From Micropterix aruncella (taxonomy: Eukaryota; Arthropoda; Insecta; Lepidoptera; Micropterigidae), in the NCBI GenBank assembly GCA_944548615.1, contig OX155960.1:30161973-30225972 (forward strand): a DNA stretch of 64,000 nucleotides, written 5' to 3'. This document shows positions 24,539-35,600 of this stretch, piece after piece; within the stretch, counting starts at the first letter, position 1, and each line of letters opens with the position of its first letter. The position numbers and the translations under genes were made by a program. The notes below the pieces were generated by a model. That model ran no database searches and was not told where the DNA came from. It worked only from the letters and a program-made list of their open reading frames with translations.

Positions 24539-24699
24539 TTACCATTAATTTTGTTTGCTTTTAGTTTTAATTTGTTTAAAAATGTATCAAATACTATCTT
24601 GGGACAGACAAGATATGTCTAATGGGGTGGTAAAATCTGAATAAACTTTATAATTTACAAATATTGTTATAGATGTGAGATTGGACATATAGATAAAAA

Positions 24700-25240
24700 A
24701 TCTATATGTTCGTTTACGATTAATTAGGTGAACATGCGAAATATGGAGAAAAGTACATTAGTTCCCGAACAGGTCTCCCATTATATTGAAAGCGGCCGTC
24801 ACGTGCGTGGTGTGTTTGCCTTGAGGCCAGTCGTCACTTGGCCAATACACAAACACGGTGGGCACAAAAGATAGATGAACGTCCAAATTAGTTTAGTTAG
24901 TTTGTCGGGTTATTTATTTACGTGCAGGCGCGAAGGCTAAAGGGCAAAGATACGAGAGGAGGGGGGGGGAATTACTGCAGTGGAGGGTAAAGGGGAGAGG
25001 GAGGCGGAGAATCGAGACGCTGAAGTTATAATACACCAAGTCAATAACTCTAATAGCCCGTAATTTCAAGACAAATACGGCGATGGCTCCGGCGCATTTC
25101 GATAATGAGATTAATCATTAATCCCGTTTTGGATGGGTCTCTAATGAAAAATACCTTCTTCTAATTAATTATTTCTAACGCATAATTTGAATAATACACT
25201 ACGGTGTATATTATTATATGGTTAGACGTCGTTCTGTAGT
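24700..25240. other. Non-repetitive island with G tract (candidate CNE)
   Basis: GC-richer DNA at about 24770-24860 and 24910-25110, with 'gaggaggggggggga' at about 24955-24971, then 'taatgagattaatcattaat', an arrangement rich in homeodomain-like TAAT cores. No ORF. Confidence 0.3.
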
Positions 25241-25324
25241 CCGCACGTGTTTGTATTGATTTCATATGATTTTAATTGTGGTGGTCTATTAAAGCAACCT
25301 ATGACTACAGCCAATCATATACAT

Positions 25325-25910
25325 TTTTACAAGCTTTTATTTACCTTTGCTGTGTTAGTTCGTTTAGGTCAAATCTTGAAAGCTGAATTAGCATTACTTC
25401 CTCTTATCCTATAAAGTTGAAATTTTTCATCTGGGTTCCGTTCCGATACCTGATTCTACACCCAAGATCGGCTCCCAAAGAGGATACTCTTTGACGGTCA
25501 ACAGAACAGACACATAATTTTGTATAGGTACGCATTCAATTATGATAGCGCGTTCTAAATTTCACCATGACATGGCTGCTGCACCCAGGGTTGGATCCCG
25601 ACGAGGGGACTCCTCAACGGTCAACAGCACTGAAACGCAATTTTGTATACGCATTCAATTATGATGCACGTTCTAAAATTCACCGCGATAGGGCTGCTGC
25701 ACCCAGGGTTATCGACCAACGTGGGTATTCCTCAACGGTCAATAGCTCAAACAAGAAATTCTATATAGCATTCAATTATGATAGCCCGTTCTAAGTTCCA
25801 CTATGACATGGCTGCTGCACCCAGGGTTGGTTCGTGACAGATCATTTAATTATAAGCTTTTTTTTTTAAATGTGTTTTTGCTATTAACTTATTATTTATA
25901 AAATGACGAG
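25325..25910 (+). repeat. Family B interspersed repeat, copy 3, with tandem units
   Basis: The middle module starts 'acaagcttttatttaccttt' at 25329. About 3.5 units of the 120-bp repeat cover about 25440-25845 ('gctgctgcacccagggttgg' at about 25571, 25690 and 25810). The right end is 'gtgtttttgctattaactta'. Confidence 0.8.
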
Positions 25911-28215
25911 TGCACTTTGAAACGGAAAGCATTAAGTAATACTAAAAACATGTTTGTCTTTTTATTTCAGAAATGAAATGTAATTAGGAAATCATAGCGA
26001 GTTGCAATGCTTTCGCTTATTGTCAGTTCCTTAGTTCCTTAGTGACTTTATCTAGATGTCATTTACTCTATGTTTTGAGTATTCAATAAATCAACAGGTT
26101 ACTTATTTATATACACCGTTTCTTTATACATCTTACCTAAATGTATCATTATGTTATTGTATTTTTATTATTCTTGTTTTTTCGTTTTTTCTTTGTTTTG
26201 GGAATTGTCAAGTTGTCATAAGAGGCCAAATAATAATATTTATGGGTTTATGTGTTTTGGCTTTATCACGCATTTTATAGATACATTTTGTGCGTCGATA
26301 AATTTGTATTAAGGCTCCCTTCCGAGTTGACGCGACTAAACATTTTGGTATTTTTGCAATGCCATACGCCCGCGCGCTTTCGATATATACATAAAGATGT
26401 ATAGGTGTAGCGTGTCGACAAGGGAATACATCCCACCGTTGGCAGTGGCCATTTACCAATGACGATTTCGGCTTCGCGCGTCGTCTAATATAGTCGATTT
26501 GGCTTTTCAATTATAATATAATAAATTATCAAATGAATAGTTTTTTATAAAGTAAAAATTAGGTTACAATAATAAATAACCTAAGATCACTGTTTTATTT
26601 TTTATATCACTCAAAAGTATCTTTAATAAATAGAAAAAAAATAATGTTCGGCCATAATATTTCTGGAAATTATGTAATTTCAAACATTTTTTTATTATAT
26701 TTTTTGTATGGAAGATCCAAAAACTGTCTTAGTACTATGCAAATAGACCATACGCTGGTGTAAACAGTATTTTTTAATATTGAGAATCATCTCTAGGTTT
26801 TTCTAAAACTGAAGACAAATCTCGCTCGTTTTTACTTTTTTGGAAAACAGTAACAAAATAAAGATAATTTACAATTAATATGGAAATAATTTACCAATTT
26901 CGTTTTCGCGAAATGATAGCTTAAGGACCTGGTTTTTAAAATCCGGCATAATTGTATTAACATTCTTTTTCGTGTTCTCACAACCAGGCCACAACATTAT
27001 GCTTCATATAGCTTTTGGCCGCCACGGCCGCCACGGCCGCCACGGCCTCTTAAGGATTGGCACTATATTATAAACCCGAAAAACATTACTTTGTAGGTAA
27101 TAATTACTGTAATAATATAAGGTAAAATTATTTGAGGAAATATAGATAAAGGTATAAAATATATTCTGAATAAAGTCACATTTTGTTAAACTCCTAAAAA
27201 TTATGACACTTATGAAATATTTCTAAAATATTTTTGCAGGGTTAATATTGTATTATCACCCATTTAAAACCATTGCCCAAAAACAGTTACTCATTTAGTC
27301 TCAAAGACAGCAACCCAAAAAGTATTTAAAATGAAATGAAACCCTTTCGAAGTGTATACGTATTTTCATTAAAATCCAACAAAGTTCATCATTTTATTTT
27401 TTAATTTATTTAAATTTTTTAACTGATTTTTCATCGACATACTGACATAAACTGACAGAGTAATGTGTTGTTTTAAAAATCGTAATCTAAAAACCATGAA
27501 CCTTTTTTGCTTTGTCTTTTTTATCGATAGTTCTTCTTATTACTCATAATATTTGAAACTTTAGACGTTTTTGTAAATATTCGTATAAAATATTTTTTAT
27601 TTTACCTTTTATTTTGGTTATAACATATGTTATTTCGGAGCAGGACATTAAGAGATTTATTTGTACAGTAAAACTTTAACATGAAAACCTGACTTAAAAA
27701 TCACTTAGAACTTTTATATAATTTAGACCTTGGTTACCGAGGAAATAAATTTCTTATAATCAACTTTAGGATATTCAGATTTTTCGTCGCTGTAATGAAA
27801 GCTAAAATTAAAGAAAGTTGTAGATTACTTTCAACTCTGTTTGTTATGTAGAAATAAATAACCTATTATCACGAGTTACACCAAAATCCCACAATTCGCC
27901 TTCTTTCATCAAATTTACCTTTTAATATTTTTCCTTTACCTAATAAATATTTTAACGCTTTCTCCCTGGAAAAATGCCTCTAAGACAATATTTTCTGGTA
28001 CAGATCCTAGAATTTATTGTTTTACTCAAACTGTCAACATCGACCCGTTCTTATTGGAAAACCCTGTACTTGCATAATAGTATCATCAAAGTGTACTAAT
28101 ACCCATCAAGGAAACCAATTAATTATAATTAAGCATATAAATAGTCAGTCTACATATGTAAGTATTTATCTACAGATGACCGTTCCAACAAGTGTAAGAA
28201 TAAAAACTCATTATG
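25911..28215. other. AT-rich stretch without recognised gene
   Basis: No coding signature or classified repeat. One small block at about 26290-26500 is GC-richer and unique. A 9-bp unit GCCGCCACG is repeated three times at about 27018-27048. Confidence 0.45.
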
Positions 28216-28780
28216 ACGGAACTCATTTAGAAATCTAATTAGCGCAGCCGCACCGCAATAAGTCTGCGAATATGGCAACATTACCGGCCACGTAAGTTTC
28301 CCGGTTGGCACGGCCACCAACGTTATTCCGTTAAACTAAAAGTTACGGCGTTATCTAAATGAGACCATCTTTCGTTATATAACCTAACTTAATTAAGAAC
28401 TACCAGATGAGAACCGGCGCCGGCGGCTGGGCTGGACAAGGGTGGGGGAGGGACGTGCGGGAAGGGGAGGGGAGGGCGCTTGGACTCACGCGAGCGGGGG
28501 AAGATGATATAAGTTCCGGAATGGGCCGCACTCGATTGCGATTTACACTAATTTTCCGAATTTATTAAAAGATAGGCAGTGAAAAATTAGACTCGTGAAA
28601 GCTGGCGCTGTGCCGGCAGAATGTATAAGAACTTTAAAAAATCGTTTGTGCCACTTTAAGACTTTCCGGCAATTAGCCAAGAACGTGCGAGGACAAGATT
28701 CCGAGCGAGCGACAGAACGAATTTCCAACGTACGTCGCGCGATATCAACGCGCGACGAACCAAATTGAATACCGCCATAC
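28216..28780. other. GC-richer island with G-rich patch (candidate CNE)
   Basis: Unique CpG-rich DNA ('taattagcgcagccgcaccg', 'ggcaacattaccggccacg'), a G-rich patch at 28440-28500 and a minus-strand open frame (28543-28827) without recognisable domain. Confidence 0.3.
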
Positions 28781-29100
28781 ATTTGTATGGCGGACTTTAA
28801 ATATAATTTGTGTCGCTTGTATATCATATATTACAACCAAAAATTCACAATGTGATTTCGACCCAACAACGCACCTGTATACCGAATTTTAAGACAGACA
28901 CACAGACAGACTTCAGTCTGGAAATGGTTTTAATCGTCTCGGGAGAGCCCCCCCCCCCCCCCCCCCTTCCAATTACAGGAGACGACCCGCCGATCAAAAT
29001 GTGTATATCCATCTTCATCACGAAAAAATTCACGTTTGTGCTTTTATAATACCTTACCTCCTCGTCGTTTGGTAGGCCGGTAAAGTAAAATACTAGTATA
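28780..29100 (+). repeat. Family C repeat with poly-C run
   Basis: 'gtatggcggactttaaata', 'gacttcagtctggaaatggt', 'taatcgtctcgggag', a run of about 20 C (28949-28968), 'atatccatcttcatcacg' and 'ataccttacctcctcgtcg'. In this copy the tract is C where the 13140 and 22195 copies have G at the same position. Confidence 0.75.
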
Positions 29101-29678
29101 TAGTTCTAGGTACTTCACGTATAAATCGCCGCCGGTCAGAAGCGGCCGCTGACGCTTACTTTAATCCATGGATATGCATAAAACAAGTTTAAGATGTTAT
29201 AGGTGACGGACATTATAGATCCTTCAAGGAAGTCTTCATCAAAAGTCTTCTCGATCACGTCGAAAACTCACTAAGAATCAATTTTTCGATTGGACATGAT
29301 ACAATTCTACTCAATGATATGATGGTAAAACCGTTGCACTATATCTTATCATATTCTCACGTCGAAATGCCATTACTAATGGCGTCACTGCAAGATGAAA
29401 TGTATAATTCGTTTGCGAGTGATTCATAAAAAAATGGTGCATTACGCTTATTTACAATACGTCAAAATGCAACTTTTAGGTTCTTCCGCTACAAAACCCA
29501 ACTGACAACTGTCAGTCAGCTTACACTTAACAACGAAAAATTACGACTTTTATGTAGGTCTGTGTAGTTTTGTTGCGCGCTATATATGGCAATCTCGCCT
29601 ATATAATGACGATCGATCGAACGAGAACAATATAGTCGTTTTAGTATCGTCGTCGAAAGTTAGTCCATAATGGTCATC
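29101..29678. other. No gene recognised
   Basis: Moderately AT-rich DNA with no classified repeat. Confidence 0.4.
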
Positions 29679-29977
29679 TTAGTGGTAGCGAATGATTCCG
29701 TGCAGCTTGGGCCATAAGATCCAATATTCTCGGGTCGGCCCAACCCACGATTCAACTCCTATTCAGTAGCCTCCTCGTGTGAGGGACTACCCCGGCAAGG
29801 ACTCTTGCGTCTCAGGCCTCACGGCTGGTGAATCGGTTTCCCCTGGGGGATTGCCATCCGGCGCTACTCTACGGTTTGCGCACCGTGCGGCTTCAGACAA
29901 TCGGTTGTGCACTCTGACTAATTACTGATGGAGTGTGGAGACTATGGAAATATACTTTCTCCGGTTTTAGTTATAGA
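29679..29977 (+). repeat. Family A SINE-like repeat, type-2 5' end, incomplete
   Basis: 'tagtggtagcgaatgattcc' through 'gtgtggagactatggaaata' matches 49705-49960 plus 59252-59290. Similarity stops near 29977, so the 3' half is absent. It serves as the unoccupied reference site for the CACTA insertion in the copy at 49712. Confidence 0.8.
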
Positions 29978-30885
29978 GCTAAAATTAAAACTTCAAACCG
30001 AGCGAACTGCGGAATTATTATCTAAAATACAAAACAGTTAACCGATCGATAGGCGTGGCAGAGTAATATGCTGCAAGATGGAAAGCTGTGCCAGCAATTA
30101 CTATGCTTTTTTTTATTCTTTCCATACACATATTTTTATATATTTTATTATTTAATTATTACCAATGCAGCCCTGGTCATCCACTGTTTCTGGCACGAAG
30201 TTCCACTTCAATGTGGCCATCTTCTTAATCTCTTGCTTAATTACATTTTGTGGGACATATTTTTCTCCCCGCGTTCGCCATTCTTGTTTGTGCATTGCAC
30301 AAGTTTGTGGTCTTCCCGCTCCGCTTTCGACGCACCGTACTATCTAGCTAGATAGCTAGAATGACACTTTGACCATTTTGATCTAATTAGTTAATTAGTT
30401 ATATTCTATGGCCGATTAGCTGGGATCAATGAGGCATTATTGCATTCTTGAAATCGAATTAGGAAGAGCAATGGCAATAATCATTTTTAGAAAGTTTTAT
30501 TGATAAAAAAGTAACAAGCAACAAAAGAAAGGACAAAGATTTTTTTTAAATATTTGTTTGATTCTATTTAATTGTGTCTATTTAGTCGCTTGTCACCACA
30601 GTCACTTGCGTTACCACGAGAGTACGAGCGAGGCAGCGAGCTTCTGCCAGCGTTGCCATATATAATATTTAAATCCTATTTGTATCTTAATACAATATTT
30701 TTTTCGGAGTTCTAAAAAAAAATCGGTAGAATTACCAACTATATTACGTACCATGTTATTTCTTTAAAAAAAACATGAATGTATCGATCGGAAAAGGATA
30801 TTATATATTTTAATATGTTTTATTAATGTTATTATTTTTTACAGATAGGCAGCATAAATGCTGATATGTCTGAATTTAACACAGT
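29978..30885. other. No gene recognised; short palindrome
   Basis: AT-rich. A perfect 16-bp palindrome CTATCTAGCTAGATAG lies at 30340-30355. The plus-strand frames at 30068-30355 have no recognisable domain. Confidence 0.4.
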
Positions 30886-31280
30886 TTTTTTAATGTACGT
30901 CTAATCTATTTTTGGATATGTTCACACGCTTCTACCACTTCAGTAGGTAAACTGTTTCAATAGTCCACAGTCCGGTTGCCTAGGAAGCGTTTCTTGGGAT
31001 TGAAGTGGAACCTTTTTTCTCCAGTTTAAAGTCGTGTCCTCGCAGATGATGCATGTGGTTCCACTTAAAGGTTGAAGACAACTCGGGGCAATTATAATAT
31101 CTGTTGAGGATCTGATATATCTCAATAAGGTCACTCCTGATAAGACGATCCTTCGGTGTGTGTAGTTGCAATCTTCGAAGTCTGATTATTCCAGGATTTT
31201 AAAACCCATTAGCATATTAGTCGCTTTGCGCTGGACTTTCTCGAGGAAATCCGTATCTGTCACAAAGCATTTGAGGTTTA
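30886..31280 (-). pseudogene. CR1/L2-like LINE reverse-transcriptase C-terminal remnant
   Basis: Read on the minus strand, the segment encodes in at least two frames the C-terminal region that follows the RT domain of CR1/L2-type LINEs. The phrases FLEKVQRKATNMLMG, then RLIRSDLIEIYQILNRYYN and HHLRGHDFKLEKK can be seen, corresponding to the family pattern of 'Q-R-R-A-T-K', 'LRGDLIEVYKIL' and 'RGH..KL'. A stop and frameshifts separate these blocks. Only this ~390-bp piece remains; no RT core or endonuclease is nearby. It is an old, inactive fragment. Confidence 0.65.
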
Positions 31281-31920
31281 TTATTTTATTACTCCTGAAT
31301 TACATTATAGCTATATCACAATAATGACATAATTGATGAAAATTAATCATAATTGTAAACGAAAAACGTGCACTTTTAAAACGATGATAATTTAGAGTAG
31401 TTCGAAATGTTTTTTCTTCTCCTATATATTTTAAAAACATAGTTAAGTTAGTAACGTACTCCTTGTACCTAATTTCATATATATGTAGCGTTGAACTGCG
31501 AAAATGATTTTATTTTCGATAAAATCCCCGACTAAAAGAAATGAGAAAAGCGTGAAAATGAAGTTTCGATCAGTAGGTACGCTCAATTAAGTTTAGTGTC
31601 TCTTTTCTTTTCATTGTGCAAGATAATGAAGATTTAAAAAAAAAGAAAAGTTACCACTGTGCGCCGACAAACCGAGCTGTTTGCTCAACGCATTTATTTG
31701 GCTCGGGCGTTCGATCGCGCAAACTTGATTAAGTGCCAGTTTTGCTTCTTCGATTAATTAACGGCGCTATATAATAGCGAGGGAGTTTACCTAATATTTC
31801 TGAGAGGGAGAAAGACGTCGGAGATCTTGTAAGCTCAAGGGAATGTCTTCTTTACACTTTATCCGAAAATACATGTTTAACATGCAAGCTTGATGTCGAT
31901 GTGACGTACCTACATGATAC
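31281..31920. other. Spacer with a possible island
   Basis: AT-rich, then a GC-richer unique part at about 31650-31800 ('gctcgggcgttcgatcgcgc', 'gattaattaacggcg'). No gene. Confidence 0.35.
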
Positions 31921-31929
31921 ATGGTTAAC

Positions 31930-32290
31930 GTGACCATACGTCCCGCTTTGGGCGGGACGGCCTCGCTTTCATGAAAGTTTCATTAGAGCAAAAATGTCCC
32001 GCTTTCGAAAACACACCAAAAGATAATATAAGCCCAAAAGATGACAAAATTACAAGTTGGAATTCTAGGAATGTTTATGCTGAATACCGTTGGGTGGAGT
32101 TGTTCAAACACTTTCGTGATAACAATCTCAACTGTACTAATTTTCGTATAATTATTGAGTACGTTTTATGTCTGCCTGGATGTAACGCACCTGTCGAAAG
32201 AGTTTTTACTCTAATGAATAAAATATGGACAAACGAAAATACACAGTTAAGTGTCGCATTTTGATTACCAAGACTAATAATAAATAATGT
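31930..32290 (+). pseudogene. hAT-type transposase C-terminal (dimerisation) fragment
   Basis: A 97-residue frame (31971-32264) ends with YVLCLPGCNAPVERVFTLMN (about residues 64-83) and a following IWTNE. This corresponds to the conserved C-terminal dimerisation block of hAT transposases, in which a 'P.s.a.vERvFS..' core is typical. The N-terminal zinc finger and the catalytic part are missing. Upstream, 'catacgtcccgctttgggcg' contains a CCCGC..GCGGG inverted motif that could be an element end, but no matching terminus is seen. Inactive remnant. Confidence 0.6.
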
Positions 32291-32379
32291 AATCAGCTCC
32301 ATTTTACTTAAAAACTAGATAGATATTAACTTATTATTAATAAAGTAAGGTGTTAGATATACGCCAGCTGTTTGTGAAA

Positions 32380-32660
32380 CAGTAACTCATGTTTTTCCAT
32401 CGAACCTCAGATAAACGACCACGAAGCCAGCAACACCGAACTACAAGTGCATCGGCAGGTCTGAATTATGCCATTACCCGAGTTAATTCTTCATTTTCCC
32501 AAAGACAATTCAACTATATAGCATCAAAAATATTCAACCGTCTTGATGACAAAATAAAAGAAATAGAAAATGCCAGTTTTTTTTTTAAATATTAAAAAAT
32601 GGCTTTTTGACGACATAGGTCGTTCAAGGACAGAGAACGAACTTCTGCAAGTCATATCTT
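32380..32660 (+). pseudogene. LINE ORF2 C-terminal scrap
   Basis: The frame from about 32389 encodes FNYIASKIFNRLDDKIKEIE and, after a stop, LKKWLFDD and ENELLQV. This resembles the 'fn.LP..ik......FK..LK.wL' C-terminus of CR1/Jockey-type LINE proteins. Only about 70-90 codons remain. It is unrelated in position to the I-like LINE that begins at 32699. Confidence 0.45.
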
Positions 32661-32685
32661 AAAAAAATAATATTTCTGCATAACT

Positions 32686-35600
32686 TTACTATTATACTCC
32701 CTAACAATCCAAGAACCTTGGATTGTTAGGGATACTATAAGTGGATTAGGAGGTTGCGGAACCATTCATAAGGCCCAACCGACTCGGAAACTCAGGACCT
32801 GCGTGGTCACTAAGGGCGTCACAGCCACTTTTCTGCCACAACTCAGCGGCGATGACCTAACGGTCGTTTTAACAAAAATCAACTTGACAGGAGACAGAAC
32901 GGTGGATCTACTCATTGGGTCAGCATACATGCCTTATGACTCCACTGACCTGCCACCGCAAGAAGATATAACCAACCTAGTGACATATGCGAAACAACGC
33001 GGGCTCCAACTCCTTCTGGGTTGCGATGCGAACTCCCACCACGTGTGCTGGGGTAGTTCCAACATAAACCCGAGGGGGGTAAGCCTGCATGACTTTATCC
33101 TAGGCAATGAACTCACCATCCTCAACAGAGGAACAGAACCTACCTTCATAGACTCAAGAAGACAGGAGGTACTGGACATCACGATCTGCACAAAAGAAGT
33201 GGCCGACCTGGTTCAAGACTGGAGGGTCTCAGATGAACCCTCATGCTCGGACCATAGGCAGATCCATCTAACGCTTCGGCACTCATTGGAAATTCAGTGG
33301 GCTCGCAACCCTAGAAATACCAACTGGGAAGGATTCGATAGGGACCTGGCTATCAAGCTCACCACGGTTCCGAATCGATTCCACACCAAAGAGCAACTAG
33401 AAACAGCTGCACTATCACTGTCTAATGCCGTTATAGACGCCTACGAGCAGAATTGCCCTTTGAAACAAAAAAACCTCTCAAAAAAGGTCCCATGGTGGAA
33501 CCCAGAGCTGACCAAGCTCAGGCTTACGCTGAGAAGGTGTTTCAATAGGGCGAGAAATCACAACACTAACTCGCAACATCTTTGGGGGGAATACAAAAAC
33601 GCCCGAAACGAATACAACAAGGCCATTGTTAAAGCCAAACGAAGAAGCTGGAGGGACTTTTGTGAGAGCGTGGAAACAGCTTCCGAAGCCTCCAGGCTCA
33701 ACAAGATCCTCAGCTCCAACAACCGCCCCCAGCTGGGATGCCTTAAACGACCAGAGGGGGGACACACAAGCGACACCAAGGAAACCTTGAAGCTCCTAAT
33801 GGAAACACACTTTCCGGGCTTCCAGGAATCCTCACACCCAATTGCCGCAGGGGAGAACTCCAAGAGGCTCCACAAGCCCAGGGAGTGGGCCCTTGCAGCC
33901 AAGATAGTTAATCCAAAAGCAGTAGAATGGGCCGTGAGCACCTTCGACCCCTACAAATCACCTGGACCGGATGGAATATACCCAGTCCTACTACAAAAAG
34001 GGTTAAGCCAGCTGCTGGGCCCTCTAACAAAGGTACTCAGAGCGAGCATAGCCCTCAGACACGTCCCTCATGCCTGGAGCAGCGCAAGAGTCACGTTCAT
34101 TCCAAAGGCAGGCAGGAACGGCCACATCTTTGCCAAAGACTACAGACCCATTAGCCTCACCTCCTTTCTCCTGAAATCACTGGAGAGACTAGTTGACGGC
34201 TACTTGAAAAACAACCACCTAGCTCTTCAACCGCTTGCTGATGCTCAGTATGCCTATAGGGAGGGCAGATCTACGGACACTGCCCTACATCACCTGGTGA
34301 GCACAATAGAGACACAGTTAGCGGCGAAAGGTTACGCTCTGGGAGTATTCCTGGACATCGAAGGAGCATTTGACACCACATCATATGCAACTATAAAAAA
34401 CGCTATGCACAGACGAGGAATACCAGAGACCATTATTGACTGGACATTGAGTATGCTATCAAATAGGAATCTGACCGTCTATCAAGGCGACACCTCCATC
34501 ACGGGAATCCCTGCTAAGGGCTGTCCACAGGGTGGAGTCATCTCCCCCCTCTTGTGGAGCATCGTTGTAGATGAACTCCTAATAGATCTACAAAACCTAG
34601 GCCTCTCTGTCTACGGCTACGCTGATGACGTGGCCATAGTAGTCAGAGGAAACTTCCTATCAATACTTAAGGAGCTCATGGACAAAGCACTTAAGACCAC
34701 CCAAGACTGGTGCCAGGCCAGAGGTCTATCCGCTAATCCAAGCAAGACTAAGGCCATGATTTTCACCAGAAAATACAAACCCGAACCCGTTGAGTGTCTC
34801 AAGCTCTGGGATAAGGAGATAGAATACGCTACAGTAGTTAAATACCTTGGAGTCTATCTAGACCCAAAGCTCAATTGGAAGCACCACCTCGAGCGCAAGA
34901 GAACAACCTTCTATGCCTCGTTGTGGACGTGCAAAAGAGTCATGGGAAAAACCTGGGGGTTCAAACCCAGGGTCGCCTTATGGCTCTACAGGGCAGTACT
35001 GCTGCCTAGACTAACCTATGCTGCAATAGTCTGGTGGTCCAGGGTGAAAAAGCTTGAGACAGTAAAAATGCTTAAAAGCCTTCAAGGTAACTACCTGAGG
35101 GCTGCAACTGGCGTCATGAAGACCACCCCAACAGCGGGATTAGAGGTGGCACTCTGCTGCCCGCCTCTGGACAAGCTCATCATCCACTCCGCCAGACTTA
35201 CAGCATACAGACTGAAGTGTTTGGGCGAGTGGAAGCGTGGAGGGCACAATCATCCTGAGCTAAACCTCCTCCACAAAAGCCCATTCACTCTGACCCAGGA
35301 TCGACTACGGAAAAAATTTTCGGTAGAGAAATCCTATAAAATCCTAATCCCCACCAGGGAAGAATGGAAAAATCCGCAGTGGCTTCAAAGCCACAACGCA
35401 GACGCCTGGTTCACCGACGGCTCAGGAACAAATGGACGTTTTGGGGCAGGCGTGTACGGACCCAAAACCAACCACAGAATCAGCATCCCCCTTGGACAAT
35501 ACGCTACGGTTTTCCAAGCCGAGGTACTTGCCATATTGGAATGCATAAAACTACAAAGTCGACTTGAGGTAAAAAACAGACAAATCCTCATCTGCTCTGA

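Noticed and set aside
32803..32805. GTG as start of the LINE protein
   Set aside because: The frame is open further upstream to the truncation point and includes endonuclease residues, so this is a partial ORF without a true start.
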